From positions 55,468,625-55,532,624 of the forward strand of contig JACBWW010000003.1 of NCBI GenBank assembly GCA_020086605.1: 64,000 bases of DNA. Reading direction: 5' to 3'. Origin of the DNA: Lanius collurio. Lineage: Eukaryota; Chordata; Aves; Passeriformes; Laniidae. Numbering within the stretch: the first letter of the stretch is position 1; each line of letters opens with the position of its first letter. A model generated the notes under the pieces. The model ran no database searches and was not told the DNA's origin. It was given only the letters and a program-made list of their open reading frames with translations. Shown here piece by piece: positions 49,401-60,995 of this stretch. A program made the translations under genes and the position numbers.

Positions 49401-52400
49401 TCATCTTTTGGTTGAATATCTGGCAAGAGCTGCAGCAAAATTAAATTCAGAGGTTAACTGAATGGAGAAGAAGCCTGGAAAATTTTTCTGGAAGGGCATG
49501 TGTTGCATGTATCTATATATCGATATCCATTACAGGAAGGCCATGAGCTCTGGTGTGGGAGGGTCATGACAGACACACAGGCCCTGATGGAGCTCGTCAT
49601 GTGTCTGTGGAAAATACGTATCATCCAAGGCAGCCTGTGTAGTGTAGGAGAATTAGGAAACCTTGAAGAGGTGACAGCTGATTAAACAGCTGAAGTTTCA
49701 GATCTCTCTGAGCTATTTGATATGCAAAGATACATCATAAGACAGCTACCTTAAGCTGCTTGAACCCAGTTTTTTCCCCCTGTTCCCAAGCACTGCTGCT
49801 TATCTTGTACAAAGCTTTTACTGTTTAGCCTGTGCAGAAACAGCCTTTGTCATCATTTTGGAGTCTAACTCCTCCAGCTAAATTAGATCATTGTAGCAGT
49901 GTAGACGATATACAACCCTGCAAGCCAGAATGTAAATGTATTGCTTTTCCCATAAAACTAATTACACAATGTCTTTGGAGCAAGCCTCCTTGCTGTCTTA
50001 GGAACAGAGCATTTAAGTTGAAGAAAGAAAGGAAGGTAAATTCCATGTAAAATCTTCAGAACCAAGATGAGTCCCAAAGCCTTCATATAATCAGAATAGG
50101 AAGCCACCTTATCTTCTGGTGTGGTTTCACTGTAGCTGAAAGCTCAAAGAATGACTGATACCGTGAGAACAGTTGATCCCTTTTCACCCTTCCCCAGCAC
50201 TGGGATTTGTGCAAGTTTACAGTCAAATGTATTTCTCAAGAAAAGTCAACTGGGGATACCACTCAACTCCCTTATCTTGATGGACCTTCAAAGCCATTCT
50301 CCATCCCAGTACCCAGCCTCATCTGGATAGAAACAGATACACTCCGTGCATCTCTGGACCATCTTCCCCACATGGTCCGGCTGTACGATCATCAGCTGTT
50401 TCAGCAGAAGTCAGTGTAAAGCCAAAATGGCTGAAAGATTTGTAGGCTGTAAAGAAGGGACAGAATGCAAAGCACAGATGGATGCTATTCCCCGAGAGGA
50501 GGGGAATGCATGGTGGGTAATTTGTGCTCCATGTTGATCCTTCTTTATTGAGGTGTATGGGGTCTGGATGGGTCTTCCTGAGGGAGCCTTGGGTAAAGAG
50601 GATTTAGATGATGTCAATTATGCCATGAATTTTTGCCATTTTTTTTGACATGTTGTGTTAGAAAAACCTCAGTCCCTCTAGAAAGGGGAACCGATTTTCT
50701 GTCCTGGCAGGGGCTGAGGTATGGAGAGCAGAGCATTCCTGCGCTGATCTGTCTGACTAAGCCGACTTAATAGGCTTCACATCAGTAAGTCCGGGGCAGA
50801 CAGTAATTGCAGTAACATGGGCTTAGTGGTGAAAGCACAGATTGCCACAGGTACACCACAGCTGTGAAGAAGGGCACTGTCTCTTTTTTTTCCTCCTCAC
50901 CACATAGGACTTAATTTTGTAATTTAAAATTATAGCATGATTGGCATCACAGATCAGAACCAACAGATGAAACGAAACCTGATAGCCCCTCCCTGCTTTT
51001 TAAAATAATAATCCAAAAATATCCCCGTTCCCCAGGCATGGGTATGACAAAGGGCAGAAGAGGACATCATCTCCTAAATTTTCTCTTTCCTCCACCTGTA
51101 GCCTACGTGTTGTCTATATAATGTGCTTAAATATTTCCATCATTAACAATAGAAAGGAAAAAGAAAAAGGGGCAGGCAAAATATCTGGCTGCAACATTTC
51201 CACCAGGAAAAGGTTAAATACAATTGTATGACATTTTTCATGAAGTTCCTGCTTTCCAGGGAACCTCTGGGGTTAGAAACATTGAGGTTGCTACTATTGT
51301 GATGTTATCTCAGTGTGCTCCAAGAGGCAAGATTTTTGTTTCGCTGCTTTTCTGTCTTTCTCTATGGGCTGTTGTTCTGAGCCACTGACAGTCTTCTGTA
51401 GTGCACCAGCATCAATGACTCTCATAACATATCATTTTTCTTCTCTGGGAGGACAACTCCAGTGCTTCCTGGGGATTTTGGTCCTAACCAGTGAAATGGC
51501 TCATACAGTTGGCAGCATAAAATGCATTAACAGCAGGTTCCATAATGTTTAACAGGGATACTAAAAGGTAGCATTGGAATTATGCCTCTTCACACGTAAA
51601 CCTAACTTTCTGAACAGCCACATTCATGGTTTTAATTTACTTTATCCTGTACAGGCTGTCAGCAGCAGCCAGTCTGGTAGCAAGCTGTAGGTTTTTTCCC
51701 TGAAAAAGCCACACAGAGATGACATACAGGGCTGGGACAAACTAACCTGATGTACAGGACATTCAAAACAACAAAAAATTGAGTCTACACATAAAAGTTT
51801 TAAGGGATGCAACTAATTCCTGCAAATGAACTGTATCAGTCAGACCATCGTTCTGGTTTGCTGGACTAACAGAGTAGGATAAAAACTCAAGTGGCAGATA
51901 CCAGATTTTTGGCCTAGGATGTAGTTCTTGGACTAAATTCCAAGACTAAAGTGTAGTTTTGAAAGCAGGAGCTTATCTAGTAACTGGTTGATTTGTTCTT
52001 CTGGAAAGACATTACTTTTACCAGTAAACCAGAACGACATCTTTTCTCAGAAAACACTGCTGTGAACTTCAGAGGCATTGCCTTATATACAGTTTTATAT
52101 TCATCTCCTTGACATGTTGGACAAAAATACTCTATCCAGAATAATAAGGTAATTGCCTGTAATTTAGCATATTAAGCAAACTGGTCTTAAAAGCCATCAG
52201 ACCGTTCATGGCAGGACTTAGCCCCTATTACAGGCAAACATGGTGTGTGTTTTACTGGTGCACGTATCACTAGAACTTTCCCCTCTCAAAGAAGATATAA
52301 CATTATGCCCAGTACAAAATTGGCATGGATCGACTGAGACCAGTATTTGGAATACAGAAGAATCCTGCTGGTCCTCCATTATATGTTCCAGACATTTTTC

Positions 52401-55400
52401 ATTCCCTCCCAGATAAAATGCCCTGCTGATCTAATGGTAGAATTTGGCTCTCAAAGCTAGAAAGCTCCAACTGTAGCCAAAGTAATATCCTAAAATAGAA
52501 AGAAAAATGAGAAACCAGAAATGTTGTTTTCCTCTTTCAAAAGTTTCAGCAGGAAGCTAGCAGTGAGAAACCACTGAAGTGGCTCTCTCCCAGCTACCTC
52601 TCCCAGTCTGGTCATTCCTGAAATACTCACAAGATCCCCCATCCTAAGGTCCAAAGACACCTTGGTTTCATGCCTGTGTCTCTGGTATCACAGGAAAGCA
52701 CCTTAAGTTAATTGAGCTCAGGATTTGGTCTTTCTGTATGAATCAGTTTTAGGGAAGCTGACAGTTACAAATCCCTGTGTTTTTGTTCTGATGAAAACAG
52801 TCTGAAGATCTAAATTTAACAGTTGGTTTCACAATGCTCATTTTTGACTGTAAGTAAAATCACCCTGGAAAAATAGCTTAGAATAGGAAGAGATATGTTC
52901 TCGGGATGCTGGAAAAGCAAATAAAAAAAAGCAAGCACAACAAATTAATCCTCATTAACAATTTAGATTACTTTTTACTCTCTGTTTGGGATCTTTGGAT
53001 AAATACTCTGAATAAAAATTGCATTAGTTACAGAAGAGATTCATAATTTCTGACCCCATTTCAGAGGAAGATGTAGCACATATCTGTGGTGTTTGGGTCA
53101 CGAGAAAAAACATCTGCAGATCAAATCTGTGTTGTGAATGTTTTTTTTCACATGAGGAAACCAGACAGAATATTTTCCAAGATGAAAAAGATTCTTCTTC
53201 ATGCACACATTTATTCTGATGAATATCTTCTTGGAGACAAATTATCGCTATCACTTTCCCTATGGTCACATTACTACATTATAGCAATATAAAGAGACCA
53301 CAGAATGGATGTAAATATAATTCATAGTTGAAGAATGGCATAAATCACCTGCACATTATGAGGCAATCTAGTGCAAAACAGACTGGGGCCTCTGCAGTGA
53401 AAATCTGCTCCCAAGAGTGACAAATGGCATCTTCTACTCAGCAGTTTGTATTTGAAACAGCGTCTGCTTTCAAATAAGCCAGGATGGATTCCAGAGGATG
53501 ACCTGATCCTGCTCCTCCTGGTGCCTTGTCAGCAGTTCACCAGGTTCTAGCCATGCAAATTCATGGAAGAGAGGAAGATGTTCATATGCCCTTGGTTACG
53601 TGATTTTTATTTGGGGACATCCTGAACCTGCCAGCAGCATTTTTTTCGTCCAACAAATAGGAAAAAAGGCATTGCACTTATAAACTGAGTGCAGCAAAGA
53701 CCAGCTACTTGAGAAATTACACACAGGCTTTCATAATACAGTGCCACAGCCCCTCCAGAACAGGAGATGTGGAGAGTGGACCCTCTGAGGCTCAGGGCCT
53801 GCCTTTGGCCATGTCCTACTGATCCAGGGAGTGACAAGTGTCCCTCTGCCTTTGCAGGTGCACATCTTCATGGACACCTGTGAGGAACTGGTTGGGAAGT
53901 AGGTGCCAGGGGCACAGGTATGGTCCAGGCTGCTGTCCTGAGCTGAGTCCTGAGGCTCCCCTGTCTTGGGTTTCTCGGGGTGTCTCCCAGGCTGGTAGAT
54001 GCTCGAGCATGAGTCATCCTCATCTTGCAATTCCTTGGAAGCAGTTGTCCCAAACCCATCTGCCCACAGATGGGGAATGACACCACCTGTCCACCACCTC
54101 TGTGAGCACCTTCTCTCCTGGAAGAGCTCCTCCTGCACTTCCCAGGAGAGCTGCTAGTGGGAGGGTTGGCACTGGGACACTCGATGACTTGGCAGGCAGC
54201 TGGGTGCGGCCGGACAAGCCGCACTCATGGCAGAAGAATGCAAGGTGCCTCCCTGGGCTTTGAGGTTGCCTGGGGGCAGGCTCGGCACTGTTGCTGCACA
54301 GCCAGTGCATTGCTCTGCCTTCATGTGACAGGTGAGCAGGCAGTGTGGCATGAGGCTGCTCTCTGGCCACTGGTGTGGCCCATCAGAGAAGCCATGGGCT
54401 AGTGTCAAGCAGGATGTCTGCATGGATGGCCCAGTGGTCAAGTCTATGTAGCAGTCCCATCAGCTGTCCCACCCACTGTTTCTCTGCTCTGACCTGCCCT
54501 CTTACATCCCATTTCTGCTTTAGTTACGTATTTGGTCCTCAAGACATACACAGCAATAGAAATAACTCTTTTTACAGTGCTTCTTCATCTCAGTTGTGCC
54601 AGTCCCTTGGACCTTTAGCTCAGAGCAGACTGCAGCTTGTCTATTCTGCCTCATGGCTGCCTTGAGTGTCAACCTCCTAATCCTGCCTGGGCTCAATCCT
54701 GGTCCTGCTCTTAGGGCTTCACTCTGCTTTGCCATGTTCACACTTACCTAAAAGGAGAAGGTTGGGCCTTGGCTCTTTCCTTGGGGCACAAATTCTTCCA
54801 ACTCTGGTATCTGCCTTGGAGAACCCACAGGCTCAGGGGGGAGCTCCAGCCACAGGCAGCTCCAGTCTGCCTTGGACTGTGGATGTATAGGGCCAGGGAG
54901 TCTGGAGACACTCAACAGTGGACCTGTTGTTTTGGGTATTTCTCAGCCCATGTTGCCTACTCCTTGGGCTAGAGCTATAGTTTGATTCCTCTGAACTATC
55001 TGAAGTGAGGCTGTTAATGAAAATTTTAAACTATAATAGCCTATGAGGGACCCCTTACAGTACAAGAACTGGTGACAAAGGCCAGCTCATTGGCAGGACT
55101 AATTTGTTCAGCACCAGTTTAGCATCAGTGAGGCATTGTTGATTTGCAGATGCAGAGGATTTGGCATCAGTGGCTGGTCTATATTATTTTACAGCAGCTA
55201 ATGAATGCAGCATCTCATGCTTGCTCTGCTTACCTTTCTCTGAAATTGCAATTTTACTGACCTGAAAATATTTTCCCACTACTAAACTTTCAATCAGGAC
55301 ATAATTCCTTTTTAAGATGCTGAATACCACAGGATGCTTTCTCCTTGTGTGGGAACAGCCCTGCTGTACCAAGGGGAGGTGTGATCTTGACTTATGGGAT

Positions 55401-55604
55401 AGAGATTCCTTGTGGCACTGACTCATACACTGCAAATTTGTGCTCATTTTCACATCTCCCTCCTGATCCTGTTTTAGGCTGCGTTTCCATTACTCCTCCA
55501 CCCTGGGGGAGGAATCCTCAGCCAACACAGCTCTAACCCGGAAACCACGGGGGATGAAAAGACCTTTCATAGCAATAATGATGCCATGTTCCTCTCCTCT
55601 GCAG
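40466..55604. other. intergenic region without recognised genes
   Basis: These 15 kb upstream of FBXO32 hold many short overlapping frames on both strands, for example at 41.1-41.6 kb and 44.5-45.9 kb. I could not match them to any protein family, and they lack consistent splice structure. No LINE or LTR copy is recognised with confidence. Part may be regulatory DNA of FBXO32 or unannotated non-coding transcripts. Confidence 0.5.
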
Positions 55605-55761
55605 CTGCATTTTGAAAACAAAAGATCAGGAGGCAGTCACCACCCACAAGCAGAATTTGCAGCTCCGCAGCTATCGGGGACTGGTGCAAATGGGCCTGAT
55701 GCAGATGCCAGAGAACATACTTCCTATTGACACCAGGGAACAACAAGAACTGAAAGTATAA
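55605..55761 (+). CDS. putative terminal coding exon of an unrecognised gene
   Basis: I do not recognise this segment. A pyrimidine-rich CTCTCCTCTGCAG acceptor ends at 55,604. One base completes a codon, then 51 codons are open to TAA at 55,759-55,761, including KQNLQLRSYRGLVQMGLMQM and PENILPIDTREQQELKV. The composition, rich in Lys, Gln and Glu with few Cys or Ser, is more protein-like than any other unassigned frame here. A good donor-like AGG/GTGAGA follows at 55,773, so the segment could also be an internal exon of a longer transcript with the stop just before the junction, or an exon of a non-coding RNA or pseudogene. No matching upstream exon was found. Confidence 0.35.
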
Positions 55762-58700
55762 CCTAATCTAGGGTGAGAACAATGTCTACTTTTGCATATT
55801 TAGCAGGATAGCCTTGGGCCATGAGCCGAAACTTAGCTTTGCCCACACCATAACATAGTTTCACATTTTTGTGATCAGCTGTTTGAGTCAATCTATTGGT
55901 AAAGACTATGTAATATCTGCAAAATAAGGTGGTGGATGCAACTCAAGTTTGATGCCCCTCAGTAGATACCCACACCTGCAGTAAATACCCATGCCTGTGC
56001 ACATTCCAGCTCCAGTGTCCATGAAAGATTTCCCATAAACCAGCTAGGAAGACACTTGGAAGTACCTCCAGTAGTTTGGTGAGTCTGTAGGTCAACACAA
56101 AGTATAGAAGAACAGGTTGAAGGCTGTGGACTCTGACTTCTTTTTACTAAACCATATTGCTAGGCCAGGTTTAGCTGTGTGCTCTAGACTGAAGTACTCC
56201 TTGGGACTAGCCTTTCCAGCCTGGATAGCACTTTTGAACTGGCAAAGGGTAAGTGATTGACATCAGACAAAAGGCCTGACTTCATCAAGGCTTTGGCATG
56301 CCACTTGCTGGAAAATGTATTCCAATAAGTGCCACCTAGAGTTATTAAATGTGGCACTGAAAGTGAATAAGTCCCTGCCAAGGAACTGCCACTCTGGACT
56401 AGTTTGGTCCCTGCTCGTTCAGGCAGGCCTGATATTAGTCATCAATGGGAAAAGGTCAGTGGGACTAGGGAGGGTCTGGCTGCACCTTTTGAAAGCCCTG
56501 GGCACATGGCAGCAGTGTAATCTTGTAGGCTTAGTATGTTAAAATACAGCTCTTCTTTCTCTTGGATAGGCTTAAGAAAATTAATTGGAGGTAAATGATG
56601 ACTATAGCATTTCATGTTTACTTTACATGCCAGTGCTCACAGGAGGGGTAGGATCATGGAGAACCCAGCTCAGTGTCCATATGAGACACTGAAATGCCTA
56701 TAGGAAGTCTTTCTGTGCTTCCCCAGAGACTGTGTTTCAAACCTTGTGCTAATTGTTTTCTTCTTGACTGCTCTGAGTTCACTCCCCTCGCTGCTGGGGT
56801 TTGATAATCTCTGTATCACAGTTCTCTGCTTGGATTTCTGTCACTGTCTCTGCATGACCTGTCCCCTGCTGGGCAGAAACTTGCAGGGTCACATGAGGTG
56901 CCTCTGCTGGGCTGGAAACGGGAATGGCTTATTTCTTCTGGGTGGAGTGAGCCCCTAAAATACAAACCTCATTTCAAATAGTATTTGACACAGCAGAGTG
57001 CGTTTGTCTTCTCCAACATGCGAAGTAGAGACCAGCTATTTTCTGCTCAGCATGGAAAAGAAACAGGAGAACTGAGACAGCAACACCCACGTCTGTGAAG
57101 GTATTTAAGCACTTGCTGGGATACATGCATCATGGCCAAGCTGTTTGTTTATAGTCAGACATAGTCTGGGCAGCAGGTGCCTAAGTCCCGTTTTTCCAAA
57201 GTCTTAAGGTACAGTCTCTATCACAGGGTCGAGTTTCTCCAAAGCTCCTTGCAGGACCAATTATAGGAAAGAGCTGATGTTATACGTGCCAATTTCTCTG
57301 TTTATTTTCCATGGTGCCCCATCCCTGCGGACACTTTTCCACCCCGTGTTGTGCAGGCGTCTCGGCAGAGGTTGCACTCAGCACCCAGCACCACTCGTTC
57401 CTTGTGGATGCCACAGAGGAACCACCTGTTCCTCTAAATTTGGCAGTGTTTCCTCATCTTCCCTGCATCCCCATTTCAACTTCTGTAACTACATCTGTGT
57501 GACCTGTTTTCTCCTGCTATGTAGCAACTTGGGCAGTCACATGGGGATATGTGGGGTCACTCGTACTCCCCTGACCCTGTAAATGTAGAAGGGTTAGTTT
57601 ATTTCCAGAAAGTATGGTTTACATATGGTTTTCCTTTCATTATTTTAGATGTCAACTAGAAGGGCTCTGCTTGTTCCCATCAGTGACAGCAAGTAAATAG
57701 CCGACCTGTTTAGAAAAACTTAACACTAGAGACCTGGAGAAATCTTTGGATGCAAGATGCATGCTGAACTGTGTGTGACCCTCTGTAGAGAAACATTAGC
57801 TTAATATATTAGTAAATGTTTTTTAGTGAAGATAAAAGAATATTAGAGAAAATATACAAGGCCTGAGGTCCAAGTTCCCTGTGCAGTCCATTTCCCATTG
57901 AAATGAAATGGCCAAAATGAAGAGGTCAGCAAAAGTTTGCTTGAATTCTGACTGAGGAAAACAAGGAAAGCTCTTTGCTCACTCCAGGCAGTGCTGCTAT
58001 CAAGACAATCTGGTCACACAGACCAAGGCTAGAGTTTTCAAAGGCAGCTGATTAATTTGCTAGCCTTGCTTGAAGCACACTGAGTGGACCTGCTTTTAGG
58101 AAGGTGTGAAAAACTAGAAGATCCAGGGAGCCCTGTGCTAGTCCTGGAGACTTAACCAATGGCACAAGGCTGCTTTGAAGCATTTGACCCATCAACTGCC
58201 AGCTCAAGCTCCAGGGCATAAAGTAAGAGCTCTGACTTGCACAAGCACTGACAAAGTTTATGCTGTTGAGTCTCCTGGGTTGCCAGCTTGGGCATCTTCA
58301 CACTGTGTTCCCTTTTGTACTGAGACACACATGCAGAGGCCAAAGAATGAAAATGTCTCATGTTAACTGTAAGATTTCAGGATGAGTTGAGCTTACCAAG
58401 ACAGGTGGTGAGTGCAGGCACCCAAGGAATCATACTTGGAAGACAAGATTGAAGGACTCCTTCAGTTCATAAATGCTACTTGGGAACCGGATAGTCAAGT
58501 ACTGCCAGTTCCTAGGATCAGCTTAAAGTTAATAGAGTGATGGCAGGTGCCCAAACATCCTTGCAATCCTACATTTGCAGAGATGTTTTCATCACAGAGC
58601 AGACAAAATAAAATGGTTTTAAAAACAACACACCCTGTAGGTCTCTGTCCTTGCCACTGAGTATATGAAATTTAAACTAAAAAAGAAAATCCTAACAAAA

Positions 58701-60785
58701 AAAAAGGAATGTATTAATATAAATGACATAATTGGAGAACCTTGAGAGTAGCAAGAATGTGTGAGACTTCAATGCATTTTTACCCTTTTAAAATAAAACA
58801 GATGCTGAGGGGATATTACAAAAAGGCATCTTAGAAAAGTTGGTGTAAAAACGTTAAAAGAACAAAGAAACTTTCTTTTTCCAGGAAGACAAGCAAGGAC
58901 CTGATTCTACAGACCTGGGATGTAGAAATGTGTATTATGGAAATGCTATGTTCTGTCAGGATCTGCAGCGGAAGACTTGGGAATTAACTGAGTGCACAGA
59001 GTGCTCCATACATCCATACATCATTATCCTGAATTTAGTAAAAAATTTCAGATAACCTCAAAGGGATGATTTTCAAATCTTCAATCTTACTTAGGAGACT
59101 GCCTCCAACAGAGCCTTTACTAAAGTGAAAGCATCACTAGTCCATGGGCCCAGCCCACCTGCAAATCCTGCCAGTGTTTGTGTCTTCTTCATAAGGTCCT
59201 GCTTTTCTCATGGGTCCATAAGTCCATAGTCTTGATTTCCATGGAAAGAAGTGTCAAAATTCCTCTATTTTAGGAAAAGGAGAAGGGGGCTAACTTCAGC
59301 ACTTCAGCCCGATTATCTTTCCTTTTTTTTTTTTTTTTTTTTTGAGGGGGATGGGTAGCCTTAGTCAAAATCAGTCCCACATTCTTTTCATAAGTCTTTG
59401 TGCTTATCCAGATGATTTCCCATTCATTTAAGATCATAATTATATTAATATAAGAGCAGTGTTTCTATAGGTGTGATTACTTCCTAAAGAGCAAGTAGCT
59501 GCAGAAAGATTGTACAAAAGCAATCTTTGGCAATTCACAAAAGGCAGAGCTTCTTGAGGCTTTAGCAGATTCATTGAGATGCCCTTATGGGGCTGGTACC
59601 GTTATTTTAATGATGTGGCATTAGAGACATGAAAGAAGCAATGTTTTCCCCACAATCACTCAGCAAATCCCATCCTTTCTCACTTACTGGTGATGCCACA
59701 TAACTGCACTGCTGATACCCACTAGCACACTAACTCTCATTTTTACCATTACTGATAACAAAGAGGGTTTCCTGGAGCCAGAATTAAGGCAAAATTCAAA
59801 GTAGGCTCTGAGCTGATTCTGCTGCAAGACATAACCCACAGGCAAATGGCATGACCAGAATGAGAGGGGGTATGATCTACCACAGAACTGTAAGGCTAGT
59901 AGTTTACAATTTGTCAGTTCAAGAATGTTTACCTAATTTCATGTCACTAAAAGATCAAAATGCTGTCCCCTTTTAATAATAAACATATTTGACTAAAGAA
60001 GAAGTGGTAACAGAAATCCCTCTGAAAAGAAGCTGTTTCCTGGTGAATGCAAACACATTCTGTCTCTCCCAGTTTCCCCCTTCAAATGCACTTGTATGGG
60101 TTCCACCTATGCACCAGGCAGGGAGATCAAGATCTGGCTCCACAGGAATGCTCTGTACTGTCCTGAAAGCAAAACTTAATCCAGGAAGGGGATAATGCAG
60201 TCTTGAGTTACTGAATCCTTCAACTTCATTCTCATCTTGGACAAACTTCCTCTCATCTCCAAAGAGTTATCTGAGTACAGATCTCAGTATTCTCCTCCCA
60301 AGGGTTTATTATGAATTTATTGAAAAAAAAAATCCCTTCAGCTATGAAAATTACCCTCATTTGTCTATAAATAGGCTTAACCTCTTAAACTGTGTCAGCT
60401 GCTGCAGATTCACCAATTTGATCTAGATCTTCAGATCTTCCCTGCTCCTACAGCTCCAGGGCAAATGACTCATGCTGTTTGCAAGTGCCATATCCCACTG
60501 AGCCTGGCAGTATCAGTGTGTCTGAAGGTTTCTACTAAAACCTGGGCAGGGATTTTCTCCTGATCAAGCTGAGCTCATGAGCATCCTGCAGCCACAGATC
60601 AGTATGTTGTACATACATGAAAATCCATGTATTTGCGGTAGACCAGCCGCAAATCAGTACAGAAAAATGTGTTCTAGAGTCAAACAAATATAATAAAGGC
60701 AAAATCCTATTGATCCATGTAATCATTTCCCCAGCTGCATTTCCCTTCACTGGTGGCAGTCCTAGGAAGACTGGTCTACACAGCC
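55762..60785. other. intergenic region without recognised genes
   Basis: No coding exon is supported. Two weakly similar stretches occur near 56,830-56,950 and 57,485-57,610. A 21-base poly(T) run lies at 59,323-59,343. The next gene upstream of FBXO32 in other vertebrates (KLHL38) is not visible on either strand to the window end. Confidence 0.55.
59323..59343. repeat. poly(T) tract
   Basis: An uninterrupted run of 21 T is followed by GAGGGGG. No adjoining retroelement body is recognised, so this is called a simple homopolymer tract. Confidence 0.9.
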
Positions 60786-60995
60786 TTTCATTCTTTCTTT
60801 TTCCTTTCTTTCTTGTTTTATTGTTCTTTCTCTTTCATTCTTTCTTTCTCGTTCTATCATTCTTTCTCTTTCATTCTTTCTTTTTCCTTTCTTTCTCGTT
60901 CTATCTTTCTCTTTCATTCTTTCTTTTTCCTTTTTCTCGTGCTATCGTTCTTTCTCTTTCATTCTTTTTCTTTTCTTTCTCGTTCTGTCTATCCT
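60786..60995 (+). repeat. pyrimidine-rich minisatellite with TTTC-type core
   Basis: About 200 bases are almost purely C and T on the + strand. Beyond the TTTC micro-unit there is a higher-order unit of roughly 36-46 bases, TCTTTCTCTTTCATTCTTTC ending in CTCGTTCTATC, present about four to five times with small changes. The long frame translated through it (Phe, Ser and Leu repeats) is an artefact of the repeat. Confidence 0.85.
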
